A stretch of 64,000 nucleotides of DNA from Bacillota bacterium. Its GTDB lineage: Bacteria; Bacillota; Clostridia; Acetivibrionales; DSM-1351. Below are positions 16,092 through 24,189 of this stretch, in pieces. The notes beneath the pieces are model-generated. The model was not told the origin of the DNA and ran no database searches. It was given only the letters and a program-made list of their open reading frames with translations. Each line of letters begins with the position of its first letter. Position 1 is the first letter of the stretch. The position numbers and the translations under genes were made by a program. The stretch is from NCBI GenBank assembly GCA_023444055.1, contig JAEZRV010000007.1, forward strand, positions 97,130 to 161,129. Reading direction: 5' to 3'.

Positions 16092-18026
16092 TTGGGTAAG
16101 AGATTATTTATAACTGAAAAACCATCTGTAGCAGCAAGCTTTGCAAACATTCTAGGATTAGATATATCTAAAAGTGACAGAGGCAGAGGTTTTGCTGAGA
16201 ATAATGAAATAATTGTATCGTGGTGTTTTGGACACCTTGTAACTATGGCATATCCAGATGCTTACGATTCTAAATATAAGGAATGGAAGATAGAACATTT
16301 ACCAATAATTCCTAATGAATATAAATATGTCGTTATAGATGAAAGAGGCGTTGGGAAGCAATTTGATGTAATACAAAAGCTCATGTGCAGAGACGATGTT
16401 GAAATGATTTATTGCTGTACCGATAGTGGGCGTGAAGGAGAATATATTTTTAGGCTTGTATATACACAAAGTGGAAGTGATAAGCCTGCTAAAAGGGTAT
16501 GGATTTCTTCGCAAACGGAAGAGGCTGTAAAAAAAGGAATTGACGAAGCTAAAAATATCAGTGAATATGATTTACTTGCAAAGGCTGCTTACAGCAGGGC
16601 TAAAGAAGATTGGCTCTTTGGTATGAATCTGAGCCGAATGTATACATGTCAATATGGTAGAACTCTTTCGAATTATTTAAAAGAGAGCAAATCGTCAGTT
16701 ATTCCTATAGGAAGAGTAATGACATGTGTTCTGGGTCTTGTTGTTGATAGAGAGCTTGAAATAAGAAATTTTGTGCCTCAAAAGCACTATGGAGTTAAAG
16801 CAAGCTTTAAGTCACAAAATAATGGTATTGAATACACAGGCAGATGGCAGCCTAAGAAAAGCAAGAGCAAAAAATCAGATGAAACAGATGAACAGGATAA
16901 ATACATAGGCAAAGAAGAAGCTGAAGAACTAATTGAAAAACTAAAGGATAAGGAAGCAGTTATTAAAAAAGTAGAAGTAAAGGTCAAAAACGAACAACCA
17001 CCTTTGCTTTTTAATCTTGCGGAATTACAGGCTGAAGCAAACAAAAAATTCAAGCTTCCAGTAGATAAAACTCTTGAGATAGCTCAAAGCTTATATGAAA
17101 AAAAACTGATTTCTTATCCTAGAACGGATAGTAGAGTTCTCTCTACCGATGTTGTTGGAGAAATTCCTAAAATTTTAAATGGATTATTTAAAAATGAGTC
17201 CTTTAAAGATTATGTGCTTCGCATTAAGGAGCAAGGAGAGCTTAAAGTTAATAAAACCACAAAACGATATGTTGATAATAGTAAAGTTACAGATCACTAT
17301 GCAATTATACCAACGTATGTAACTTCAAATATATCTAGCATGGATACTGATATGGGGAAAATATATAACCTTATTGTAAAAAGATTTCTGGCTGCTTTTT
17401 ACCCCGTAGCTCAGTATAATACGGTAAAGGTTGAAACAAATATTGATGGCGAGATATTTGTTTCTAATGCAAAAACCTTGCTCAACTTAGGCTGGAAGGA
17501 AGTTTATGAAGTATCTGCCAAAAAAGAAGAGGATGAAATAACAGATTCTCCAATTCATAAGCTTGTTAAAAATGAGAAAAGTGATGTGGTTGGTTTTGAT
17601 TTAGAAGAAAAGGAAACAAAACCCCCATCAAGGTATACAGATGGTTCATTAATTATCACAATGGAAAAAGCCGGTAAGTTTATTGATAATGAAGAGCTGA
17701 GAGAGCAGATTAAAACCAGCGGTATAGGTACTTCTGCAACACGATCAGGCATTATCAAAAAATTGAAGGAAATTGGACATATAAGCATACACAACAAGAC
17801 TCAGATTGTAACTCCAACCGAGAAGGGCGAAGCTATTGTAAAATTAGTTCGTCAGACAGCGAAAGAGCTTTTAAACCCATCCTTAACAGCAAGCTGGGAA
17901 AAAGGTCTTGGAATGATTGAAAATGGTGAAACAACAGAGCAAATTTTTATGGATAAGTTACATGCTTATATTATAAAATCCATTGAAAAGGTTAAGAATA
18001 CAAGATATAACAGAAATATTCTATAA
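16092..18026 (+). CDS. topB: DNA topoisomerase III (type IA)
   Basis: A 644-residue type IA topoisomerase, which relaxes or decatenates DNA through single-strand passage. It has the TOPRIM motifs LFITEKPSVAASFA and CCTDSGREGEYIFR, the PIGRVMTCVLGLVVDREL segment, and the catalytic tyrosine in KLISYPRTDSRVL. The late GIGTSATRSGIIKKL motif is intact. The zinc-finger tail of topoisomerase I is missing, as expected for topoisomerase III, although the protein is shorter than many plasmid TopB. The start is TTG at 16092, seven bases after AGGAG at 16081-16085. An HD-domain gene follows. Confidence 0.93.
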   Translation: MGKRLFITEKPSVAASFANILGLDISKSDRGRGFAENNEIIVSWCFGHLVTMAYPDAYDSKYKEWKIEHLPIIPNEYKYVVIDERGVGKQFDVIQKLMCRDDVEMIYCCTDSGREGEYIFRLVYTQSGSDKPAKRVWISSQTEEAVKKGIDEAKNISEYDLLAKAAYSRAKEDWLFGMNLSRMYTCQYGRTLSNYLKESKSSVIPIGRVMTCVLGLVVDRELEIRNFVPQKHYGVKASFKSQNNGIEYTGRWQPKKSKSKKSDETDEQDKYIGKEEAEELIEKLKDKEAVIKKVEVKVKNEQPPLLFNLAELQAEANKKFKLPVDKTLEIAQSLYEKKLISYPRTDSRVLSTDVVGEIPKILNGLFKNESFKDYVLRIKEQGELKVNKTTKRYVDNSKVTDHYAIIPTYVTSNISSMDTDMGKIYNLIVKRFLAAFYPVAQYNTVKVETNIDGEIFVSNAKTLLNLGWKEVYEVSAKKEEDEITDSPIHKLVKNEKSDVVGFDLEEKETKPPSRYTDGSLIITMEKAGKFIDNEELREQIKTSGIGTSATRSGIIKKLKEIGHISIHNKTQIVTPTEKGEAIVKLVRQTAKELLNPSLTASWEKGLGMIENGETTEQIFMDKLHAYIIKSIEKVKNTRYNRNIL

Positions 18027-18041
18027 GGAGAAACTAGCAGT

Positions 18042-18071
18042 ATGACAAACCAGTACTGCAAAAATACTTAA
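18042..18071 (+). CDS. Nine-codon leader ORF before the HD-domain gene
   Basis: AAGGAG at about 18025-18030 precedes ATG at 18042, which opens MTNQYCKNT and stops at TAA 18069-18071. The next base starts the ATG of the HD gene, which has no ribosome site of its own. Translation may be coupled through this tiny ORF. It could also be chance. Confidence 0.35.
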   Translation: MTNQYCKNT

Positions 18072-18677
18072 ATGACATCTACACAAAATATATTTTCAGA
18101 AATAGAAACTCATTTACTAGAAGACCAAAAACCATCATCATACTTTAATGAACTATCACTAACAGCATTATTTGAGGAATACCCCTTCAATATGCTTAAC
18201 AAATTAAAGAAAACAGAGCAGTCTCCAAAGCACCACCCTGAAGGTAATGTATGGAATCATACTATGCTAGTGGTAGATGAAGCAGCAAAAGTAAAAAACA
18301 AAAGCAGTAATCAAAGAGCATTTATGTGGGCAGCCCTTTTGCATGACATTGGTAAGCCTGATACGACAAGAATTCGTAAGGGTAGGATAACATCATATGA
18401 TCATGACAAGGTAGGCACTGAGCTTTCAAGAAAGTTTTTAAAAGAAATTACTGATGATGCTGTTTTTATTGAAGCAGTTGCAGAGCTTATCAGATGGCAT
18501 ATGCAAATACTTTTCGTTGTTAACAATTTGCCATTTGCAGATGTAAAAACAATGAAAAGTAAAATAGACATTAAAGAAGTTGCATTACTAGGTCTATGTG
18601 ATAGATTGGGCAGAACTAATGCAAATCGTGATGTGGAAGAGGAAAACATTAAAAAGTTTATTGAGAAATGCAATTGA
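18072..18677 (+). CDS. HD-domain phosphohydrolase
   Basis: A 201-residue HD-superfamily protein. HHPEGNVWNHTMLVVDEAAK supplies the first histidine, AALLHDIGKPDTTR is the HD doublet, and SYDHDKVGTELSRKFL and ELIRWHMQ provide later metal ligands. The arrangement is like the HD domain of tRNA nucleotidyltransferases and related 2',3'-cyclic phosphodiesterases; the substrate is unknown. It has no signal peptide. It follows topB, 45 bases downstream, with the nine-codon leader ORF between them. Confidence 0.85.
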   Translation: MTSTQNIFSEIETHLLEDQKPSSYFNELSLTALFEEYPFNMLNKLKKTEQSPKHHPEGNVWNHTMLVVDEAAKVKNKSSNQRAFMWAALLHDIGKPDTTRIRKGRITSYDHDKVGTELSRKFLKEITDDAVFIEAVAELIRWHMQILFVVNNLPFADVKTMKSKIDIKEVALLGLCDRLGRTNANRDVEEENIKKFIEKCN

Positions 18678-18681
18678 GTTG

Positions 18682-18822
18682 GTTACTATTCAGTCCATTT
18701 ACAATACATTACTAATTCAAGCAATTATTTCGTCAACAAACCATTGATAAGTATAAACACCAATGTACTTTTGATGTGGGAAAGCAGAATTAATAATCTA
18801 TATTATATGGCTGAATAGTAAC
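18682..18822. repeat. 141-bp stretch bounded by 12-bp inverted repeats
   Basis: GTTACTATTCAG at 18682-18693 and its exact complement CTGAATAGTAAC at 18811-18822 enclose 117 bases without a gene. The layout suits a miniature transposable element. Confidence 0.4.
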
Positions 18823-19471
18823 ATTGAGTTGAGTTAAACTATGTACTTATAAAGCGCTATAGTATTGTAAACTTCATCAAATAGTGCTATAGTAATCAAG
18901 TGACGCCTCGTTGAAACGCCGCTGATGTAATGGAATTTTTCAACAATCAAAAATTTTTGAATCTAGGCGTTATAAAAGACAATAGAATAAGACAGTTCGC
19001 GACTATCCTGTCTATAAACAAAACTAAGTATAAAGCTTTTGGCTTCTCCAATTAACCGAAGCTATTATAAGTATTCCAATTTATAAGAGATTGTTTATAG
19101 TAGAGCCGATAGGCTTCTTTTTTATTTATGCGTCCTATGTTAATGATACTAGAGCATATTAGCCAGTGTACATCTGGTAAAACAAGTAAGCTTGACGCCG
19201 ACAACAAATCATAGCACATATATGTTTCTTCGTGCTGATTGAAAGGATACGTAGCTGTCATTATTTGTTATTAGTTTTGACTATAATTTGCAAGATACAT
19301 TTGGTATTGTATTATTAATACATACTATACATATCAATGTATGATATAAATATTTTGCATTTGTTAAATCAGAGTGAGATATGCAAATTGTTTATAATAA
19401 TGAATGGACAGATTTTATATAAACATATTTTATTAATTGGTTAGTAAATTAGGTTAAAAGGAGAGCTTAGA
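18823..19471. other. Gene-free region upstream of queD
   Basis: There are several weak hairpins (AACGCC...GGCGTT near 18916-18970; AGAGCCGATAGGCTTCTTTTTTA near 19102, terminator-like). I looked for preQ1 riboswitch signatures ahead of queD and did not find any. Confidence 0.45.
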
Positions 19472-19906
19472 ATGTATGTAATTAGGGTTGAGCATAGTTT
19501 CGATAGTGCACATTTCCTTTCCGGGTATAATGGAAAATGTTCAAATATACATGGTCACCGCTGGAAGGTAGAAGTTGAGGTTTCTAATCAAGAACTTATT
19601 AATGATGGGCAAAGCAAGGGCATGGTAGTAGATTTTTCTCATTTAAAGAATGATTTAAAAGAAATTTTGGATTATTATGATCATTCACTAATTATTGAGG
19701 AAGGAAGTCTAAAAGAAGAAACACTAAAGTGCTTACTAGAGGAAAAATTTAAAGTAGTTGAGGTGAAATTTAGACCTACTGCTGAGAATTTTTCGCACTT
19801 CTTCTATAACATAATACTTGAAAGAGGCTATCAGGTACAACGTGTTACAGTTTATGAAACACCTACTAATAGTGCATCTTATGAATGCAGTGGTGTCTGC
19901 GTATGA
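19472..19906 (+). CDS. queD: 6-carboxy-5,6,7,8-tetrahydropterin synthase QueD
   Basis: A 144-residue enzyme that turns dihydroneopterin triphosphate into 6-carboxytetrahydropterin, the second step to preQ0/queuosine. Zinc ligands are the histidine in FDSAHFL and the pair in IHGHRWKVEV; the catalytic cysteine lies in GKCSNIHGH. DYYDHSLIIEE and PTAENFSHFFY are conserved. ATG at 19472 follows AAAAGGAGAGC. It overlaps queE by four bases (ATGA), and folE, whose enzyme supplies the substrate, is two genes downstream. Confidence 0.93.
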   Translation: MYVIRVEHSFDSAHFLSGYNGKCSNIHGHRWKVEVEVSNQELINDGQSKGMVVDFSHLKNDLKEILDYYDHSLIIEEGSLKEETLKCLLEEKFKVVEVKFRPTAENFSHFFYNIILERGYQVQRVTVYETPTNSASYECSGVCV

Positions 19907-20574
19907 AATATAAGGTGGTAGAGAAGTTTACAAGTATAAATGGAGAAGGAAATGCGGCAGGGCAATTAGCTGTTTTTATAAGATTCGCAGGCTGCAATCT
20001 AAAGTGTAGCTATTGCGATACCCAATGGGCTAATGATGTTAACAATGTTGAATATGAAGAAATGTCAGCTGATGATATTTTTAATTATATAAAAGAAACT
20101 GGAATAAATAATGTCACTTTGACTGGTGGCGAGCCTTTACTGCAAGATGGAATCGCCCAGCTACTTTCACATCTATCTATGGATAATAGCCTTAGAGTAG
20201 AGATTGAAACAAATGGAAGTATCGACTTGAGCGATTTTTTAAATATTACACCTAATAGACCAGTATTTACAATGGATTATAAGCTGGGAACCAGTAACAT
20301 GGAACATTCAATGGTAATTAGCAATCTAGAGCTATTGAAGCCACAGGATACTGTGAAATTTGTAGCTGGAAGTATTCGTGACCTTGAATCAGCAAATAAA
20401 CTAATTGAGAAATTTCATTTAATAGATAAATGTGCAGTACATTTAAGTCCAGTTTTTGATAAAATAAATATGCAAACTATCGTAGATTTTATGAAGCAAA
20501 ATAAAATGAATGGAGTCAGATTGCAACCGCAATTACACAAATTTATCTGGCATCCAAGTATGAGAGGGGTATAA
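19903..20574 (+). CDS. queE: 7-carboxy-7-deazaguanine synthase QueE (radical SAM)
   Basis: A 223-residue radical-SAM enzyme that contracts carboxytetrahydropterin to 7-carboxy-7-deazaguanine. MKYKVVEKFTSINGEGNAAG is the typical start, and the cluster motif CNLKCSYCDTQWA gives CxxxCxxC. TLTGGEPLLQ and the terminal QPQLHKFIWHP are conserved. I placed the start at ATG 19903, which overlaps the queD stop. QueC is not in the visible operon. Confidence 0.92.
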   Translation: MKYKVVEKFTSINGEGNAAGQLAVFIRFAGCNLKCSYCDTQWANDVNNVEYEEMSADDIFNYIKETGINNVTLTGGEPLLQDGIAQLLSHLSMDNSLRVEIETNGSIDLSDFLNITPNRPVFTMDYKLGTSNMEHSMVISNLELLKPQDTVKFVAGSIRDLESANKLIEKFHLIDKCAVHLSPVFDKINMQTIVDFMKQNKMNGVRLQPQLHKFIWHPSMRGV

Positions 20575-20581
20575 TATACTA

Positions 20582-21166
20582 ATGATAGATAAAGAAAAAA
20601 TAGAAGAACATATTAGAGGTATATTGCTGGCAATCGGCGAAAACCCAGATAGAGAAGGTCTTATAGAGACACCTGCACGCGTAGCTAGAATGTACGAAGA
20701 AATATTTGAAGGTGTAGGATACACAAATGATGATATTGCTGAAATGTTCAATAAAACATTTGAAGAGGATTTACTAATTCCTGAGGACAACAAAGAAATG
20801 GTTGTTATGAAGGACATAGAAATATTTAGTTATTGTGAGCATCATATGGCTTTGATGTATAATATGAAGGTTACTATTGCATATATTCCCTGCAGAAAAA
20901 TTATTGGACTAAGCAAAATAGCAAGAATAGCTGACATGGTTTCAAAACGCCTCCAGCTTCAAGAAAGAATTGGCTCAGATATAGCTGAAATAATGCAAAA
21001 GGTTACAGGTTCAGAGGATGTTGCTGTTATAATTGAGGGTGCGCATGCATGTATGTCCGCTAGAGGAATTAAAAACACAAAAGCAGTTACTACTACTACA
21101 ACGTTACGTGGAAAATTTGAAACAGACGATAGCACAACAAGCAAATTATTTATGATTCTTAAATAA
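20582..21166 (+). CDS. folE: GTP cyclohydrolase I
   Basis: This 194-residue enzyme converts GTP to dihydroneopterin triphosphate, feeding both folate and queuosine synthesis. Zinc and active-site motifs are EIFSYCEHHMALM, IPCRKIIGLSKIARI, RLQLQERIGSDIA and EGAHACMSARGI. It sits seven bases after queE. The ribosome site is modest (GAGGGG at about 20563-20569). Confidence 0.94.
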   Translation: MIDKEKIEEHIRGILLAIGENPDREGLIETPARVARMYEEIFEGVGYTNDDIAEMFNKTFEEDLLIPEDNKEMVVMKDIEIFSYCEHHMALMYNMKVTIAYIPCRKIIGLSKIARIADMVSKRLQLQERIGSDIAEIMQKVTGSEDVAVIIEGAHACMSARGIKNTKAVTTTTTLRGKFETDDSTTSKLFMILK

Positions 21167-21202
21167 TTATTATGCTTGTTAAATATAATCTGATTGGATT
21201 CA

Positions 21203-21244
21203 GCTTTCGGAGGAAGTATCCTTAATCAAGGAGATACGAAAGGC
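21203..21244 (+). promoter_or_regulatory. Structured leader hairpin before folP
   Basis: GCTTTCG (21203-21209) pairs with CGAAAGGC (21237-21244), and inside it GTATCCTT pairs with AAGGAGATAC. No T tract follows and the pattern is not one I know from THF riboswitches. It may be an mRNA-stability or regulatory hairpin between folE and folP. Confidence 0.35.
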
Positions 21245-21305
21245 ACTTGATAAGAGTTTTTATAGCAATCACATTTTTAGGTTTTTTAAATAGGAGAAAT
21301 ACTAA

Positions 21306-22139
21306 ATGTTAATTAAGCATAAAGGTTATCTTAATATTGGTAATAATGTGTGGGAGTGGGGCAAACGTACTTATTTAATGGGTATTCTAAATATCACGCC
21401 TGACTCATTTTCTGATGGTGGAAAATTCAATAATGAAAAGGCAGCATTACTGCAAGCTGTTCGCATGGTTGAAGAAGGTGCTGATATTATTGATGTTGGC
21501 GGCGAATCAACAAGACCTGGCAGTACTGAAGTCTCTGCTGATGAAGAAATTCAGCGTGTGACTCCGGTTATTAAATTACTAAGAAAAGAACTGAACATAC
21601 CAATTTCTGTTGATACATATAGAGCTAAAACAGCTGAAGCAGCTATAAAAGCAGGAGCCGATATGATTAATGATGTATGGGGCTTAAAGTATGATGCTGA
21701 AATGGCACTAGTTGCAGCAAAGTACAATGTACCTGTTTGTATTATGCACAATAGGACTACAGGAACAGATTATCAGAATCTTATTGAGGACATAATAAAT
21801 GAATTGGCTGAAAGCATAGAGATAGCGCATCAAGCAGGAATCAAAGATGAAAATATATTACTAGATCCCGGCATAGGGTTTGCAAAGACCTTTGAACAGA
21901 ATTTAGAGGTAATGAGACAGCTAGATGCCTTTAAATGTCTTGGTTATCCAATTTTACTAGGAGCCTCAAGAAAATCTTTTATTGGAAAGGTTCTGGATTT
22001 AGAGGTTTGCGACAGACTTGAAGGCACACTGGCTATTACTGCTGCTGGCATTATGAAAGGCTGTGATGTAGTTAGAGTACATGATATTAAGGAAAATATG
22101 CGTGTAAGTAAAATTATTGATTGTTTAGAGAGGAAATAA
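21306..22139 (+). CDS. folP: Dihydropteroate synthase
   Basis: A 277-residue TIM-barrel enzyme that joins hydroxymethyl-dihydropterin pyrophosphate to p-aminobenzoate. The motifs MGILNITPDSFSDGG, DIIDVGGESTRPGS, ISVDTYRAKTA and GASRKSFIG are intact, so it should be the sulfonamide target. ATG at 21306 follows ATAGGAGAAA. It is followed by folB and folK with tiny gaps or overlaps. A longer gap (139 bases) separates it from folE. Confidence 0.95.
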   Translation: MLIKHKGYLNIGNNVWEWGKRTYLMGILNITPDSFSDGGKFNNEKAALLQAVRMVEEGADIIDVGGESTRPGSTEVSADEEIQRVTPVIKLLRKELNIPISVDTYRAKTAEAAIKAGADMINDVWGLKYDAEMALVAAKYNVPVCIMHNRTTGTDYQNLIEDIINELAESIEIAHQAGIKDENILLDPGIGFAKTFEQNLEVMRQLDAFKCLGYPILLGASRKSFIGKVLDLEVCDRLEGTLAITAAGIMKGCDVVRVHDIKENMRVSKIIDCLERK

Positions 22140-22147
22140 TAAAAATA

Positions 22148-22525
22148 ATGGATAAAATAATAGTTGAAGAACTTGAAGTATATGCATATCATGGAGTTGC
22201 GAAGGAAGAAAAAACTTTAGGGCAAATGTTTATAATTTCTTTGGAGATTGGCGTTGACCTAGAAACAGCAGCTAGAAGTGGAAACCTTAATGATACAATA
22301 AATTACTCTAAAGTTTGCAAAACAGCAACTGCCAGTTTACAGTCAGAAAGCCATGATTTAATTGAGACAGCGGCATATAGAGTAATTGAAGGAATATTCG
22401 ACAAATTTAAAAACGCTCAATCAGTAAAGGTGTTATTAAAAAAGCCTTGGGCGCCAATGGGGCAACATCTAAAATATGCTGCCGTAGAGCTAGAACGCAA
22501 ACGAGGTGACAGAAATGAATGGTAG
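22148..22525 (+). CDS. folB: Dihydroneopterin aldolase
   Basis: A 125-residue enzyme that cleaves dihydroneopterin to hydroxymethyl-dihydropterin and glycolaldehyde. MDKIIVEELEVYAYHGVAKEE is typical, as are NDTINYSKVC and the KKPWAPMG loop. ATG at 22148 was chosen over upstream codons because the family starts there; GAGAGGA at about 22128-22134 serves as ribosome site. Its end overlaps folK by 11 bases. Confidence 0.92.
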   Translation: MDKIIVEELEVYAYHGVAKEEKTLGQMFIISLEIGVDLETAARSGNLNDTINYSKVCKTATASLQSESHDLIETAAYRVIEGIFDKFKNAQSVKVLLKKPWAPMGQHLKYAAVELERKRGDRNEW

Positions 22526-22979
22526 CCAATCTAAGGCATATATCGGGATTGGATCAAATATTGGCGACCGTGAAAAAAATCTAAACAGTGCTATAGAAAT
22601 GTTGAAGCAAAAAGATGGAGTTGAGGTAACCGCTGTTTCCTCCTATATAAATACTGCACCTGTTGGATATACAGATCAGCCTGATTTTTTGAATGCAGTA
22701 GTGGAAGTTACTACAACTTTATGTCCACAAAAACTTCTTGAGGGATGTGCTAGTATAGAAAAAGAGCTAAAAAGAGAAAGAATTATTCACTGGGGTCCTA
22801 GAACTATTGATTTGGATATTCTACTTTATGACGATTTAGTTTTAAATGATTCTAATTTAATCATTCCACATCCAAGAATGCACGAGAGGGAATTTGTACT
22901 GAAACCTTTAAAAGAAATCTCTCCAAAGGCATTTCATCCTGTATTGAAAAAGACAATTGAAGATATATATATAATTTAA
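22515..22979 (+). CDS. folK: Hydroxymethyl-dihydropterin pyrophosphokinase
   Basis: A 154-residue kinase that transfers pyrophosphate from ATP to hydroxymethyl-dihydropterin. Motifs: YIGIGSNIGDREKNL, GYTDQPDFLNAVVEV, WGPRTIDLDILLYDD and IPHPRMHEREFVLKPL. I chose ATG at 22515, six bases after GAGGTG; an upstream GTG overlaps that site. It ends the folate operon, and a terminator follows. Confidence 0.94.
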   Translation: MNGSQSKAYIGIGSNIGDREKNLNSAIEMLKQKDGVEVTAVSSYINTAPVGYTDQPDFLNAVVEVTTTLCPQKLLEGCASIEKELKRERIIHWGPRTIDLDILLYDDLVLNDSNLIIPHPRMHEREFVLKPLKEISPKAFHPVLKKTIEDIYII

Positions 22980-23027
22980 TAAATAGAAACATATTTAATT
23001 CTAAATTTGCAACAAAAGATTACACTT

Positions 23028-23071
23028 AAAAAAGCCGTGGTACTTAATAATTAAAAGCACCACGACTTTTT
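23028..23071 (+). terminator. Terminator of the queuosine-folate operon
   Basis: The arms AAAAAAGCCGTGGT and ACCACGACTTTTTT are separated by about 16 bases and end in a T run. Confidence 0.8.
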
Positions 23072-23122
23072 TAGTTAAATGCAAATAGCTAAAATCCATT
23101 GTGTTTTCGTCTACTATTATAT

Positions 23123-23151
23123 CTCCATAAAATCTTCACATATTGATGCTA
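23123..23151 (+). promoter_or_regulatory. Shared promoter motif, copy 1
   Basis: CTCCATAAAATCTTCACA followed by TATTGATGCTA. 27 of 29 bases match the copy at 24048-24076, and a shorter relative occurs at 31637-31661. It lies 38 bases before the DUF2318 gene. The nearby two-component regulator is the obvious candidate to bind it. Confidence 0.6.
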
Positions 23152-23188
23152 ATATAAGCTTAATATTTGAAGTATCTGGAGGAGAAAT

Positions 23189-23725
23189 ATGAGTATAAAA
23201 AATAATACTAATAGAAAAGATGTAACTAATTCAAACAAAGCTAAAAAAGGCATAGCAATATTGGCCAGTGCAGTATTAGTTTTAATTGCAGCATTATTAA
23301 TAATTACAGGGGCTTTAGGAAGTGATACTCAAACTGCAATTCAGACATCAAATAGTGGTAACGACTTAGTAATACCTAAAAGCGAAGTGACTGAGACAGC
23401 AAAGTATTATCCATATTCAGTTGGTGGTACAGAGATGGAAATTGTTGCACTAAAGGCTAGCGATGGGACTGTAAGGACAGCATTAAATACTTGTCAAATT
23501 TGCTTTGATTCCGGTAGAGGTTATTATGTTCAAGAAGGAGATGTACTTATATGTCAGAACTGTGGAAATAGATTTAGTGCAGATCAGATTGAAATAGTTA
23601 AAGGTGGCTGTAATCCTGTTCCTATAATGCAGGAAAATAAAATTGATGATGGCACAAACATAACAATTTCAAAGGACTTTCTGGCACAGAATGTTGACTT
23701 ATTTTCAAATTGGAAAACCAAATAA
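23189..23725 (+). CDS. DUF2318 membrane-anchored protein
   Basis: A 178-residue protein with one N-terminal membrane helix (about 24-47) and an extracytoplasmic domain. The domain carries NTCQICFDSGRGYYVQEGD, then ICQNCGNRFS and KGGCNPVPI: the two CxxC pairs and NxCQxC pattern of DUF2318. That family accompanies FtrABCD/Efe-type iron and copper uptake systems and is thought to handle metal outside the membrane. It heads a stretch of copper genes and shares their promoter motif. ATG at 23189 follows GGAGGAG. Confidence 0.85.
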   Translation: MSIKNNTNRKDVTNSNKAKKGIAILASAVLVLIAALLIITGALGSDTQTAIQTSNSGNDLVIPKSEVTETAKYYPYSVGGTEMEIVALKASDGTVRTALNTCQICFDSGRGYYVQEGDVLICQNCGNRFSADQIEIVKGGCNPVPIMQENKIDDGTNITISKDFLAQNVDLFSNWKTK

Positions 23726-23733
23726 ACTGAAAT

Positions 23734-23883
23734 AAAGGGACTGTTGCAAAACAACAATTTCTGTATACCAATGACTTATTGCTTGAATAGTACTCCCGTG
23801 CATTATATATACTGCACGGGAGTACTATTTAAGCAGTTTACCGTTGATATATCATATTTTTTGGTTTTGCGACAGCCCCTTTT
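23734..23883. mobile_element. 150-bp MITE-like element with IS1182-like ends
   Basis: The ends AAAGGGACTGTTGCAAAAC and (inverted) AAAGGGGCTGTCGCAAAAC are near-perfect inverted repeats of the GGGTCTGTCGCAAAA type I associate with IS1182-family elements. The centre holds a second, 23-base inverted repeat (23780-23802 / 23813-23835, one mismatch) with the GC-rich core ACTCCCGTGCA. No coding capacity. The inner hairpin could also terminate transcription after the DUF2318 gene. Confidence 0.65.
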
Positions 23884-23920
23884 TGCTATTAATTACTAAA
23901 CTTTCCTAGTTAAAAATCGT

Positions 23921-24016
23921 AGGTGTTCAACTTTTCAATGGAAAGTTGAGTTAATTAGTTTAATTGTCCCAATAAACATTCTATAGGTGTTCATTTTCAA
24001 CTGGAAAAGTTGAGTT
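23921..24016. repeat. Pair of 32-bp direct repeats, each with a hairpin
   Basis: Copies at 23921-23952 and 23985-24016 both begin AGGTGTTCA and end AAGTTGAGTT, spaced 64 bases apart. Each contains a short palindrome (CAACTTTTC..GAAAGTTG; TTTTCAACTGGAAAA). They lie just upstream of the copper-operon promoter motif and could be operators. Confidence 0.5.
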
Positions 24017-24047
24017 GCTTAAGCTTACTTTAATATCTAATACACAA

Positions 24048-24076
24048 CTCCATAAAATCTTCACATATCAATGCTA
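24048..24076 (+). promoter_or_regulatory. Shared promoter motif, copy 2
   Basis: CTCCATAAAATCTTCACA followed by TATCAATGCTA, 27 of 29 bases identical to copy 1. It lies 114 bases before the HMA-TauE/SafE gene. Confidence 0.6.
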
Positions 24077-24189
24077 GAATTAAAGAAAGTTATAGATCAA
24101 TATAAAGAATTAAGTTTTCACCTAGACTTTGTGCCCATTCGGTGCTATATAAATATTGAAAATTGTAGCTATTTATTAGGAGGAAGCAT

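Noticed and set aside
19052..19261. 69-residue minus-strand ORF upstream of queD
   Set aside because: No ribosome site and no recognisable motif.
19262..19471. Possible preQ1 riboswitch before queD
   Set aside because: The C-rich loop and A-rich tail of preQ1-I and the preQ1-II core are absent.
23000..24100. Repeats as a CRISPR array
   Set aside because: Only two copies of each repeat, with unequal spacing and no cas genes.
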